A stretch of 64,000 bases of DNA. It comes from Aestuariibaculum sp. M13. GTDB lineage: Bacteria; Bacteroidota; Bacteroidia; Flavobacteriales; Flavobacteriaceae. A program made the position numbers and the translations under genes. The stretch lies in contig NZ_JANIAC010000002.1 in assembly GCF_024723255.1 (NCBI RefSeq), positions 310,001-374,000 of the forward strand, in the 5' to 3' direction. Each line of letters starts with the position of its first letter. The stretch's first letter is position 1. The notes under the pieces were generated by a model, which did no database searches, was not told the DNA's origin, and saw only the letters and a program-made list of their open reading frames with translations. Positions 45,601-54,015 of the stretch are shown here, piece after piece.

Positions 45601-48583
45601 ATGTGATGGTGCTGGAAACGTAACAGAATTAAACGATTGGTTAAACTCCAACGGCGGAGCTGCTGCAACAGACGATTGTTCCGTAATTACCTGGTCTAAT
45701 AATTTCACTGCATTGAGTGATGATTGTGGAAATACTGGTTCGGCTACAGTAATCTTTACAGCTACTGATGCTTGTGGAAATGAATCATCTACAACTGCAA
45801 CCTTCACAATCGAAGATACAACAGCACCAGTACTAACAGTACCTGCTGATGTGACTATCGAATGTACTGAGGACGAAACTAGTGCTAATACTGGTATAGC
45901 AACATCAACCGATATGTGTGGTGATGTAACCATTACTGAAAGTGATGAGGTTGTAACGGCTTGTGGTAATACTAAAGTAATCACCAGAACATGGACCGCT
46001 ACTGATGAATGTGGTAACCCTACTTCTGCAACGCAAACTATTACAGTTCAAGATACAACGCCTCCGGTATTAACAATACCTGCTGATGTCACTATCGAGT
46101 GTACTGAAGATGAAACTAGTGCTAATACTGGTGTAGCTACTGCTACGGATACTTGCGGGGATGTAACTATTACTGAAACTGATGATGTTGTAACGGCTTG
46201 TGGTAATACGAAAGTAATCACCAGAACATGGACCGCTACTGATGAGTGTGGTAACCCTACTTCTGCAACGCAAACTATTACTGTTCAAGATACAACGCCT
46301 CCGGTATTAACAGTACCTGCCGATGTCACTATCGAGTGTACTGAAGATGAAACTAGTGCTAATACTGGTGTCGCTACCGCTACGGATACTTGCGGGGATG
46401 TAACTATTACTGAAACTGATGATGTTGTAACGGCTTGTGGTAATACGAAAGTAATCACCAGAACATGGACAGCTACTGATGAGTGTGGTAACCCTACTTC
46501 TGCAACGCAAACTATTACAGTTCAAGACACAACGCCTCCGGTATTAACAATACCTGCTGATGTCACTATCGAGTGTACTGAAGATGAAACTAGTGCTAAT
46601 ACTGGTGTAGCTACTGCTACGGATACTTGCGGGGATGTAACTATTACTGAAACTGATGATGTTGTAACGGCTTGTGGTAATACGAAAGTAATCACCAGAA
46701 CATGGACGGCTACTGATGAGTGTGGTAACCCTACTTCTGCAACGCAAACTATTACTGTTCAAGATACAACGCCTCCGGTATTAACAATACCTGCTGATGT
46801 CACTATCGAGTGTAGTGAAGATGAAACTAGTGCTAATACTGGTGTAGCTACTGCTACGGATACTTGCGGGGATGTAACTATTACTGAAACTGATGATGTT
46901 GTAACGGCTTGTGGTAATACGAAAGTAATCGCCAGAACATGGACGGCTACTGATGAATGTGGTAACCCTACTTCTGCAACGCAAACTATTACTGTTCAAG
47001 ATACAACGCCTCCGGTATTAACAGTACCTGCCGATGTCACTATCGAGTGTAATGAAGACGAAACTAGTGCTAATACGGGTGTAGCTACAGCTACTGATAC
47101 TTGTGGTGATGTAACAATTACTGAAAGTGATGATGTTGTAACGGCTTGTGGTAATACCAAAGTAATTACTAGAACCTGGACGGCTACTGATGAATGTGGT
47201 AACCCTACTTCTGCAACGCAGACCATTACTATAGTTGATACTGTTGCTCCAACAATTACAGCTCCGGATAACGTAACTATTGAATGCTCTGAAGATGAAA
47301 CAAGCGTGAGTACTGGTGTCGCTACGGCTACCGATACTTGTGGTAATGTAACCATCACAGAAAGTGATTCTGAGGTTGCTGCTTGTGGTAATACCAAAGT
47401 AATTACCAGAACATGGACAGCGACCGATGATTGTGGAAATGCTTCTACAGCTACACAAATTATTACGGTTATTGATACTACGGCACCAACCTTTGTTGAA
47501 TCATTACCTACAGATATAACTGTAGAATGTGATGCCGTTCCTACCATTGACGATGTCGTTTTAACAGCTACTGATAACTGTGGAAATGCCACGGTAACTG
47601 TTGAAGATGTAAGAACAGACGGTTCGTGTCCTTCTAGTTATTCAATTGCTCGTACCTGGACAGCAACTGATGAATGTGGTAACGCAATTTCTCATACTCA
47701 AAACATCACGGTTCAGGATACTAAAGCTCCTGAGAATATTACTGAATATGAAGAAATCATAGCTGTTACTTCATTAGATATTCCAGATGCTCCGGAACTT
47801 GAATTCACCGACTGTTCAGAATATACTGTAGAATTTACTGAAGAAAGTACTTTTGTAGATAACGTTTTTGTAGATTACCAAATTACAAGAACCTGGACAG
47901 CAACTGATGCTTGTGGTAACGAATCTGTTTATACACAAACTGTATTAATTGCAATTCAAACAGTAACAACTCAAACTACCGCAGCACCACTATGTTATGA
48001 CGATGGCGCTGTAGACTTGAAAGATATCATACAAGACCTGATTCCAAGTGATGTAAACCTTCAAGGGGTTTGGGAATTCCTTTCTGGATCTAATGTAGCC
48101 ACTTTAATAGGTTCAATTTTCGATCCAACGAAATTACAACTTGGAGAAGATTTCAATCCTGGAGAAGTATTAGAATTCTTAGTTAAATACAAGACCACAA
48201 GAGATGGTTCTATCTACGAAACAGAACTTACACTTCAGGTTAATTCAGATTGTGTGGTATTACCATGTGGAGAAAATGACATTGTAATTTCAAAAGCTGT
48301 AACACCTAACGGAGATGCTTACAACGAGTCATTTGATATTAAAGGAATCGAATTATGTGGATTTGTAGCAGATGTTAAGATCTTCAACCGTTGGGGAGCT
48401 TTAATTTATGAATCTAGCAACTATACGCTTGGAGAAAATATGGGAGACTGGAGAGGAAATTCTAATAAGTCTTCTTTCGGAACTTCTGATACAGTACCAA
48501 ACGGAACGTACTATTATATAATAACATTAAAAGATAGTGGATTGGCACCATTTACAGGACCAGTTTATTTAGGAACTAAATAA
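42617..48583 (+). CDS. Giant repeat adhesin with gliding-motility C-terminal (T9SS type B) domain
   Basis: 1988 residues from the ATG at 42617, which opens a signal peptide (KRTLFAFLFVFLSISYAQA); the ATG at 42596 adds seven residues. A PKD-like domain (about 288-365) contains LWEFGDGNISTEENP. Three near-identical 88-residue modules follow (about 625-889), then seven 79-residue HYR/Ig-like modules (about 1070-1622) with VTIEC and TRTWTATDECGNP, all with conserved Cys pairs. The last 105 residues carry the T9SS type B (CHU_C) domain, starting AVTPNGDAYNESFDI with FNRWG-x3-Y. It resembles SprB-type surface adhesins. Its companion genes (PorP/SprF-like and OmpA-like) follow directly. Confidence 0.9.
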   Translation: MKTSTFNSIFKQNLNIKRTLFAFLFVFLSISYAQADCEITNNMTGAQLVAYINNPANNCGGTVTIANGTIISITEDTTIPDTVDRIIIKEGGHIWWTAKAVLILAANTALVIEDIDKSEGDPIGTSGGQSCNNNIQIRIGNVEYSRCAGQGNNCIYFEDLIGAGGTPQLDPDFAIISGSDNAVCFGPTDISIDLNGLISGAVTYEWTVPPINTNPGNVIFTPNDMPQTTVTVDQPGIYTLRINVNIKLGIEGTSCADSSVDVFADIEIEFVEGVTASIMESSPSTGSDCQLDVDFTATTNGGPNTQFLWEFGDGNISTEENPSYTYASCGTYTVTLTTTDPNAIAECNSSTVSKEITVEDDTPPVITGGTSGLVECDGNGNQIEYEAWLQTHAGATATDNCDDNVIWSYEVLQIFDTCGNTKTYNVLFTATDKCDNTAQIDANFVIQDTQAPTGNTPVGVTGVNLCASDAEATYPFNNATVAAYYSDTCGGDVTVILTNTTLNGDNCSWQLVYTFDVSDECGNKLVGETITHSGSDQNAPTGFEPIGISNLDLCADKSAIDSYAPTSTDISNIEDAYTDDCGTVTATFKNSTLSGDDCAWYLERIYTISDGCPSNDFEIKIIYSGGDKTTPSLTGTIPAGAANQDLCFNAIPEGPTVADIAALYTDNCGGDITVVKSGTPAGDDCSWSVTYTYTVEDKCGNAIANPVEITYSGGDKTAPSLTGTIPAGAANQDLCFNAIPEGPTVADIAALYTDNCGGDITVVKSGTPAGDDCSWSVTYTYTVEDKCGNAIANPVEITYSGGDKTAPSLTGTIPAGAANQDLCFNAIPEGPTVADIAALYTDNCGGDITVVKSGTPAGDDCSWSVTYTYTVEDKCGNAIANPVEITYSGGDKTAPIINNSNIANIEIECGVTDPDALQNWLDSNGGATATDNCGEVFWSNDYGQNTTVDCDGNGILVTFTATDACGNKTTTTATYIIKDTTAPTITTAAAAYVAECDGAGNVTELNDWLNSNGGAAATDDCSVITWSNNFTALSDDCGNTGSATVIFTATDACGNESSTTATFTIEDTTAPVLTVPADVTIECTEDETSANTGIATSTDMCGDVTITESDEVVTACGNTKVITRTWTATDECGNPTSATQTITVQDTTPPVLTIPADVTIECTEDETSANTGVATATDTCGDVTITETDDVVTACGNTKVITRTWTATDECGNPTSATQTITVQDTTPPVLTVPADVTIECTEDETSANTGVATATDTCGDVTITETDDVVTACGNTKVITRTWTATDECGNPTSATQTITVQDTTPPVLTIPADVTIECTEDETSANTGVATATDTCGDVTITETDDVVTACGNTKVITRTWTATDECGNPTSATQTITVQDTTPPVLTIPADVTIECSEDETSANTGVATATDTCGDVTITETDDVVTACGNTKVIARTWTATDECGNPTSATQTITVQDTTPPVLTVPADVTIECNEDETSANTGVATATDTCGDVTITESDDVVTACGNTKVITRTWTATDECGNPTSATQTITIVDTVAPTITAPDNVTIECSEDETSVSTGVATATDTCGNVTITESDSEVAACGNTKVITRTWTATDDCGNASTATQIITVIDTTAPTFVESLPTDITVECDAVPTIDDVVLTATDNCGNATVTVEDVRTDGSCPSSYSIARTWTATDECGNAISHTQNITVQDTKAPENITEYEEIIAVTSLDIPDAPELEFTDCSEYTVEFTEESTFVDNVFVDYQITRTWTATDACGNESVYTQTVLIAIQTVTTQTTAAPLCYDDGAVDLKDIIQDLIPSDVNLQGVWEFLSGSNVATLIGSIFDPTKLQLGEDFNPGEVLEFLVKYKTTRDGSIYETELTLQVNSDCVVLPCGENDIVISKAVTPNGDAYNESFDIKGIELCGFVADVKIFNRWGALIYESSNYTLGENMGDWRGNSNKSSFGTSDTVPNGTYYYIITLKDSGLAPFTGPVYLGTK
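44491..45282 (+). repeat. Three 264-bp tandem repeats in the adhesin gene
   Basis: Units begin at 44491, 44755 and 45019 (tggcgataaa) with an exact 264-bp (88-codon) period and end at 45282. By eye they differ at only a few bases (for example gctgcgttatac against gctgcgctatac). Each encodes a disulfide-linked beta module. Confidence 0.95.
45824..47482 (+). repeat. Seven 237-bp tandem repeats in the adhesin gene
   Basis: Units of 237 bp (79 codons) begin at 45824, 46061, 46298, 46535, 46772, 47009 and 47246. Units 2-6 are nearly identical, whereas the first and last are more diverged, which is typical of an array expanding in its middle. Each encodes a Cys-paired Ig/HYR-like module. Confidence 0.95.
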
Positions 48584-48595
48584 AAATCTTAACCT

Positions 48596-49522
48596 ATGAA
48601 ACTTTTTAAACATTACGTAATCGCTATTGCATTATTAAGCTGTACGGTTGGACTTGCGCAACAATTACCGCAGTTCACACAGTACATGTATAATACAATA
48701 TCTGTTAACCCGGCTTATGCCGGTAGTAGAGAAGCCTTGAGCATTGTTGGATTGCACAGAAGCCAGTGGGTTGGTTTTAAAGGTGGTCCTATAACACAAA
48801 CATTATCTATTCATAGTCCGTTAAGAAATGACAGAATAGGTTTAGGTTTGTCGTTTATAGAAGACGATTTGGGTCCTGAAAATTTCACGTATCTGTACGG
48901 TGATTTCTCTTATGCCATTCCAACCGGAAAAACAGGAAAACTGGCTTTCGGTATTAAAGGAGGATTTACTCAATACAGTCTGGATGATGAATTTTTAAAC
49001 GATCCTACTGTTATTGAAGACACCTACTTTAGAGGATTTTCTAATCGCTGGTCGCCAAATATAGGTTTAGGTGTTTACTGGAGTACGGACAAATGGTATT
49101 TAGGTTTATCTACCCCAAGAGTCTTAAACACCGATAGAAATACGGAAGAAGGCTATGAAGCTTTAGATCGTTTAAGTTATTACTTTACCGGTGGATATGT
49201 TTTCAATCTTGGTGATAAGGTAAAATTCAAACCAGCATACTTAATAAAAGCAACAAACGGTGCCCCTTTATCATACGATCTTACAGCTAACTTCTTGTTC
49301 AATGAAAAATTCTGGTTAGGAGGTTCGTATAGAATTAACGAGCAAACTGCTGCGATTGGAGGTATTGTAGATTTTCAAATTTCACGACAACTACGTATAG
49401 GTTATGCATACGAGAAAGCCATTTCTGATATAGCAGACTATACAACAGGAACACATGAAATCCTGCTTATTTACGAATTCAAATTCTTAAGTACTAAACT
49501 AAAATCACCTAGATACTTCTAA
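48596..49522 (+). CDS. PorP/SprF-family T9SS membrane protein
   Basis: 308 residues. A signal peptide (MKLFKHYVIAIALLSCTVGLAQ) precedes the conserved PQFTQYMYNTISVNPAYAGSR start of the PorP/SprF family, followed by a beta-barrel pattern to the end. SprF is needed for surface export of SprB in Flavobacterium johnsoniae, and genes of this family usually follow the cognate CHU_C adhesin. Here it sits 12 bp after the giant adhesin, so it is the likely export or anchoring partner. Confidence 0.9.
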   Translation: MKLFKHYVIAIALLSCTVGLAQQLPQFTQYMYNTISVNPAYAGSREALSIVGLHRSQWVGFKGGPITQTLSIHSPLRNDRIGLGLSFIEDDLGPENFTYLYGDFSYAIPTGKTGKLAFGIKGGFTQYSLDDEFLNDPTVIEDTYFRGFSNRWSPNIGLGVYWSTDKWYLGLSTPRVLNTDRNTEEGYEALDRLSYYFTGGYVFNLGDKVKFKPAYLIKATNGAPLSYDLTANFLFNEKFWLGGSYRINEQTAAIGGIVDFQISRQLRIGYAYEKAISDIADYTTGTHEILLIYEFKFLSTKLKSPRYF

Positions 49523-49533
49523 TACCCTAAGAT

Positions 49534-51450
49534 ATGAAGATTAAAAATTACATTTTAGTATTCGCTGCGCTAATGTTAACCGTAACTGTGTTTGCACAGC
49601 AAGGAAAACAAAATCACGCAGACACGCTATTCAATAAATTCTCTTTTGTAAAAGCGGCTGAAGTTTATAAAGAACTTATTGCTAAAAATTACAACAAAGA
49701 TTACGCAACAAGAAAGCTGGCCGATTGTTATGCCCTGTTAAGAGATCCGAAAAACGCCTCTAAATATTACAAAAAAGTTGTTGAACAAGATAATGTTCCT
49801 ATTGAGTATTATTACAGTTACGCTCAATCTTTACGTGGTGTTAAAGATTACGATGCATCGGAAAAATGGTTACAACGTTATAAAGATTCTGGCGGTGTTG
49901 TAAATAATAACGACTTCTCTAAGGATTCAAATTTCATTACAAATGTCTTTAATGCCAAACAACAGTATTTCTTAGATAAGTTCGATTTCAATTCTGAGTA
50001 TAGTGATTTTGGAGCTTATGAGCATGATGGTAAAATTTACTTCTGTTCTACCCGCGATGCTGGTGTTGCCATTAAACGTTTATATGGTTGGAACGAACAA
50101 CCGTTTTTAGATGTTTATGTTACCGACGTAGACTCTAATGAAGAAGTTGATCACACCAATAAGTTAAATGGCGATATTAATACTGTTTTCCACGATGGTC
50201 CCGTGACTATCACTAAAGACGGAAAATACATGTATTTCTCCAGAAATAACTTTAAAGATAATGTAGAAAACAAAGACTCTAAAGGTCTTACGAACATGAA
50301 AATTTATCGCGCAACATTTAGAGATAGTATCTGGACAGATGTTGAAGATTTACCAATTAACAGCGATAATTTCTCAACACAACATGCTGCTTTAAACAGT
50401 GATGATACAAAACTTTACTTCGCATCAGACAGACCTGGTGGTTTTGGAGGTTCAGATATCTATGTGGTTGACATCTCTGCCGATGGTGTTTTAGGTGAAC
50501 CTAAAAACTTAGGGAATGTAGTAAATACAAATAGTGCAGAAGGTTTTCCTTTTATTAATAATGAAGGTACTCTGTTCTTCTCTTCAGACGGACACGTAGG
50601 TTTAGGATTATTAGACGTTTTTGCAACGGTAAACGATGAGAATGATAATATTATAGATGTTATAAATTTAGGTACACCTGTTAATTCCAGTAACGATGAC
50701 TTTTCTTTCACGATGAGTGCTAATGGTACTTCTGGTTATTTTGCATCAAATAGATCTGGAGGAAAAGGTGATGACGACATTTATGCTTATAACAGAATAC
50801 CGCCTTTAAAAGTTGAAGGAGTAGTTTCAGATGCTATTAATGGTAATCCAATAGCCAATTCAACCATCAAATTATACGATGAAAAAGGTGCAGAAATTGC
50901 CTATATGGAAACCGACGAAAAAGGATATTACTCTATTAATATAGACAGAAATCAGGATTACAAAGTTGTTGGAAGTCATGAGAAATACATAGAGGACTAC
51001 AGAACATTTACCTCTAAAAATTTAAAAACCGAGTTAACAACAATTACAGCTAACTTATTACTAAATCCTGTTGAAGATGTGGTAACACTAGCTGAGTTAA
51101 ATACAATTTACTTCGACTTCGATAAACACAACATTAGACCTGATGCAGCTTTAGAATTAGACAAGATCGTTGACTTAATGGTAAACCAGTATCCTGATAT
51201 GGTAATCAGAATTGAATCGCACACCGATTCCAGAGGTACCTTATCTTATAACGATAAATTATCTATCGACAGAGCTAACTCTACTTATGAATATTTAATA
51301 TCACATGGAGTTGCTGCCGAACGTATAACAGCTCATGAAGGATTTGGTGAGCGTAGATTAACAAACGGATGTGATGGTAGTGAAGATTGTGAAGAGGCTG
51401 CCCACCAGTTAAACAGACGTACACAGTTTATTGTTATTAAAATGGAATAA
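49534..51450 (+). CDS. OmpA-family peptidoglycan-binding protein with TPR, PD40 and CNA-like domains
   Basis: 638 residues. The signal peptide is MKIKNYILVFAALMLTVTVFAQ. A helical TPR-like region (about 25-130) is followed by PD40-type beta-propeller blades (e.g. DDTKLYFASDRPGGFGGSDIYV, NGTSGYFASNRSGGKGDDDIY), a carboxypeptidase-regulatory beta-sandwich (about 425-505) and a C-terminal OmpA domain (about 530-638) with TDSRGTLSYNDKLSIDRA. The OmpA domain holds the protein to peptidoglycan. It completes the adhesin-PorP-OmpA cassette and probably links the surface adhesin to the cell wall. Confidence 0.88.
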   Translation: MKIKNYILVFAALMLTVTVFAQQGKQNHADTLFNKFSFVKAAEVYKELIAKNYNKDYATRKLADCYALLRDPKNASKYYKKVVEQDNVPIEYYYSYAQSLRGVKDYDASEKWLQRYKDSGGVVNNNDFSKDSNFITNVFNAKQQYFLDKFDFNSEYSDFGAYEHDGKIYFCSTRDAGVAIKRLYGWNEQPFLDVYVTDVDSNEEVDHTNKLNGDINTVFHDGPVTITKDGKYMYFSRNNFKDNVENKDSKGLTNMKIYRATFRDSIWTDVEDLPINSDNFSTQHAALNSDDTKLYFASDRPGGFGGSDIYVVDISADGVLGEPKNLGNVVNTNSAEGFPFINNEGTLFFSSDGHVGLGLLDVFATVNDENDNIIDVINLGTPVNSSNDDFSFTMSANGTSGYFASNRSGGKGDDDIYAYNRIPPLKVEGVVSDAINGNPIANSTIKLYDEKGAEIAYMETDEKGYYSINIDRNQDYKVVGSHEKYIEDYRTFTSKNLKTELTTITANLLLNPVEDVVTLAELNTIYFDFDKHNIRPDAALELDKIVDLMVNQYPDMVIRIESHTDSRGTLSYNDKLSIDRANSTYEYLISHGVAAERITAHEGFGERRLTNGCDGSEDCEEAAHQLNRRTQFIVIKME

Positions 51451-51464
51451 CAACAAACAAAAAA

Positions 51465-51480
51465 TAAAGCTAAATTCAAT
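51465..51480 (+). repeat. 16-bp direct repeat, left copy
   Basis: TAAAGCTAAATTCAAT, just after the OmpA gene stop. The identical 16 bp recurs at 52111-52126, on the far side of a small orphan ORF. Confidence 0.6.
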
Positions 51481-51486
51481 TTTTTT

Positions 51487-51523
51487 AAAACCCACTTAGG
51501 AAGAATCTTAAGTGGGTTTTTAA
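51487..51523 (+). terminator. Terminator of the adhesin cassette
   Basis: 12-bp stem AAAACCCACTTA/TAAGTGGGTTTT with a 10-nt loop, followed by T residues. Confidence 0.88.
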
Positions 51524-51673
51524 TTTTTAATCCTTACCTATCTCATCTTAATTTAAATTGTTGTAACAATAACTCGCTTAGTTACGTTTATATGAAAGAA
51601 GTGTTAATAGATTACTTTCAAAACATATATCTAATTACAAGTTGATGTTAAAAAGTACTAATGAACAAGCCAA

Positions 51674-52045
51674 TTGTTTGAAAAAGTAGTGTTTCTAGAA
51701 TTAACAAATAAACAATTTTCGAAGTTTCATGATTCAGAATATTATGCAGCGTACAACTTATTAAATCAAAACTTTAAAGATTTAATTGATTATAAAATCT
51801 CAAAAGAAATAAATGAAATTTGGGATTGTATAAACATGGTTTATTCCAATTCCGACAAAAGATCTTATGTAAACAGTGTTAGCGATTATAATAATTTAAT
51901 TAAACCTGTTTCCCATATAATTTTAAAAGTCACTAATGACTTTAATATTACCATGAAAAATGAAATTACAGAAGAATTTAAAAATGCTATCGGAAATATT
52001 TTATGTCAAGGTTTTTTAAATAAATTTTTACGCAGATATAAATAA
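51674..52045 (+). CDS. Orphan hypothetical ORF with a TTG start
   Basis: 123 residues. The frame has no ATG before residue 56, so it must start at TTG (51674) or be a remnant. The ATG at 51661 is in another frame and stops after six codons (MNKPIV), so a one- or two-base frameshift in a real gene is possible. The product is Asn/Lys-rich, helical (FHDSEYYAAYNLLNQNF) and unlike anything I recognise. It is flanked by a 16-bp direct repeat and by terminators on each side. It may be a small acquired ORF or a broken gene. Confidence 0.45.
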   Translation: MFEKVVFLELTNKQFSKFHDSEYYAAYNLLNQNFKDLIDYKISKEINEIWDCINMVYSNSDKRSYVNSVSDYNNLIKPVSHIILKVTNDFNITMKNEITEEFKNAIGNILCQGFLNKFLRRYK

Positions 52046-52074
52046 CAGTATATCTACAGTTTAGGATTTATAAC

Positions 52075-52104
52075 ACAAAAAAGCCTCCCCAACCAAGGGA
52101 GGCT
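52075..52104 (-). terminator. Terminator of the CAP lipoprotein gene
   Basis: 8-bp stem AGCCTCCC/GGGAGGCT with a 7-nt loop (82-104 of the 52000s). The T run follows on the minus strand, so it serves the gene whose stop is at 52208. Confidence 0.85.
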
Positions 52105-52110
52105 CATACC

Positions 52111-52126
52111 TAAAGCTAAATTCAAT
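52111..52126 (+). repeat. 16-bp direct repeat, right copy
   Basis: The same TAAAGCTAAATTCAAT as at 51465-51480, directly past the CAP-gene terminator. Confidence 0.6.
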
Positions 52127-52207
52127 AACAATTAAGTTATCAAGATATAACCAATTATAAATAAATGGTTATGTTGTAATTGCTATCAAACTGAGACTAG
52201 CAAATAA

Positions 52208-52702
52208 TTATTTTTTTATGAAGATATTGGTGTAATACCATTTACCTTCAGAGTTTACTTCGGCTGAAATGTCGAAGTTGGTAAAATCACCTTCTATGGT
52301 AGCGCGGTGCCCTTCGCTTTTAAGCCATGCATTAACTACCGATTCCGCAGAACTGTAACCATAAGCTACATTCTCAGAAACTTTAGATGCCCCTGCATTA
52401 GCCTTTAAGTATTCACTTCTCTTAAAAAAATTAGCATGCGATACTTCATTATTATCTACCATATAGTCGGTGTGTGTGTAAGCAACAGATTTTACAATAG
52501 ACATGTCTGTTAAAGGACTAAGTCCGACTGATAATCTGTGATCGTTTATAAGTTCTAAAATTTCTACTTCGATTGATTTGTCTTCTAAAATAATAAGACT
52601 AAACTCTTCTCCCAGGGGTTGTTCTTCAAGGCTATCTGTAGTACAGGAGAAAGTTAAAATAGCTAGAAGTGCCAAAAATGGCAATTTGGTTAATAACTTC
52701 AT
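52208..52702 (-). CDS. CAP-domain (SCP/PR-1-like) lipoprotein
   Basis: 164 residues. The signal ends in LTFSC (Cys20 lipidated). The mature protein carries the CAP signature: a THTDYM His, VSHANFF, the Glu of VSENVAY and the His of SEGHRATI. CAP proteins in bacteria are secreted and of varied or unknown activity; this short single-domain form lacks any accessory domain. It is monocistronic with its own terminator. Confidence 0.85.
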   Translation of the reverse strand: MKLLTKLPFLALLAILTFSCTTDSLEEQPLGEEFSLIILEDKSIEVEILELINDHRLSVGLSPLTDMSIVKSVAYTHTDYMVDNNEVSHANFFKRSEYLKANAGASKVSENVAYGYSSAESVVNAWLKSEGHRATIEGDFTNFDISAEVNSEGKWYYTNIFIKK

Positions 52703-52868
52703 GGTTAAGTAAATTTAGATTTGGTTCTGTAAATTTAGAAGCCTAACCCGAAGTAAGTGTTAAGGAAATGTTAAAATCGATTAAATGAATGTTTTTAATC
52801 GTTAAATAATGTATTTCATCGGATATTTTATTTTGAAATTAGAATAATTGTGTATTTCAGCGTTAAAA

Positions 52869-53516
52869 TCATGGAGATAATCGATCAACCTGCCAATTAT
52901 AGTCTTCTTGTAATGTATATCGAATTCTATCGTGTAATCTGTTAGCTCTTCCCTGCCAAAATTCAATCTCCACAGGTTTAACAATATACCCCCCCCAATG
53001 CTCAGGACGAGGTATTTCTTTACCCTCATACTCCTGCTCTAAAGCCTGAAGCTTACTTTCAAGAGCTTCCCTGCTCTCAATAACTTTGCTTTGGTCTGAA
53101 GCTATAGCCCCTAACTGACTACCACGGGGTCTGGACTCAAAATAACCATCACTTAAATTTTCAGCAATTTTTTCAGCTTTACCTTTAATAATAACCTGAC
53201 GTTCGGCACCATGCCAGAAAAAGGATAAACATACATTTGGATTCTTGGCAATAGCCTTACCTTTTTCACTGTTGTAATTGGTGTAAAATATAAATCCTTC
53301 GTAAGTATAACGTTTAAGAAGTACTACCCTGCTTTTTGGAAATCCATCCAGACCGATAGTTGAAACCGTCATCGCATTTGTTTCATCTTCAACAAAATAA
53401 TTGTCGACCTCATAAAACCATTTTTGAAACAATTCCATTGGATTTTCCGGAGCATTTTTTAATAATAATTCTCCCTTTTCGTAAGATTTCCTGTAGCTGC
53501 TTAAGTCCTTTTCCAT
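52869..53516 (-). CDS. pdxH: Pyridoxamine 5'-phosphate oxidase
   Basis: 215 residues, the PdxH length. It contains the FMN-binding SRVVLLKRY and KNPNVCLSFFWHGAERQV motifs and the C-terminal WQGRANRLHDRIRY signature. It oxidises pyridoxamine or pyridoxine 5'-phosphate to PLP. The conserved Trp-Gly-Gly-Tyr is encoded TGG GGG GGG TAT, an eight-G run (52989-52996, minus strand) unusual in this AT-rich genome. It is divergent from the next gene. Confidence 0.94.
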   Translation of the reverse strand: MEKDLSSYRKSYEKGELLLKNAPENPMELFQKWFYEVDNYFVEDETNAMTVSTIGLDGFPKSRVVLLKRYTYEGFIFYTNYNSEKGKAIAKNPNVCLSFFWHGAERQVIIKGKAEKIAENLSDGYFESRPRGSQLGAIASDQSKVIESREALESKLQALEQEYEGKEIPRPEHWGGYIVKPVEIEFWQGRANRLHDRIRYTLQEDYNWQVDRLSP

Positions 53517-53604
53517 GCTAATTTAAAATTGTTCAAAATTAAATATTCTTTTCATTTCCTAATAGAATAATCTTTCTAAATTAGTGCCTCCCTAAAGAAT
53601 TAAT

Positions 53605-54015
53605 ATGATATTTGAGAATTCCGCCTATTACGATAGAGAGCAATTCTTTAAATTGGAAAAACCATATGGAACCTTTTATTTCGGTGAAAAGTACATCTTA
53701 TCTGAAATGCATGAAGGCATTCATTTCGATTGGTCTATGGTTAAAGATTTATTGAACGATATCGAGGCTTATTATGAAAATGAGGTTAAACTGGCTTACA
53801 TTTCCAATCGCATACACTCCTATTCCCGAGATCCGCACAACTGGCAGAAGTTATCTGCTTTAAATTTTATTGTAGCCAGTGCTATTGTAATATACAATGA
53901 TATGGCCTATTTAAACGCGACCTTGGAAAAACGTTTTTCTAAAGAAAGTATAAAACGTTGTCAATGTTTAAACGAAGCTATTGAGTGGGTATTAGATTTA
54001 AAAGAGTTTAACTAA
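53605..54015 (+). CDS. Conserved protein of unknown function (possible STAS/SpoIIAA-like fold)
   Basis: 136 residues with alternating short strands and helices (KPYGTFYFGEKYILSEMHEG; VKLAYISNRIHSYSRDPHNW), recalling the SpoIIAA-like fold of STAS/Sec14 relatives, though I cannot confirm the family. There is no signal peptide or membrane helix, so it is cytosolic. It converges on rnz with an 8-bp overlap. The function is unknown. Confidence 0.65.
   Translation: MIFENSAYYDREQFFKLEKPYGTFYFGEKYILSEMHEGIHFDWSMVKDLLNDIEAYYENEVKLAYISNRIHSYSRDPHNWQKLSALNFIVASAIVIYNDMAYLNATLEKRFSKESIKRCQCLNEAIEWVLDLKEFN

Noticed and set aside
46070-47592. Repeated 72-residue antisense ORFs in the adhesin array and a 198-residue antisense ORF nearby
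   Set aside because: They are mirror images of the tandem repeats on the opposite strand, with no start-region signals, and change in step with the sense repeats.
51661-51681. ATG at 51661 as the start of the orphan ORF
   Set aside because: It opens a different frame that stops after six codons, so it could only be the start if a frameshift is present.
52802-53029. 75-residue ORF overlapping pdxH on the same strand
   Set aside because: It is the shifted frame of pdxH past the G8 run; the pdxH frame carries the conserved motifs.
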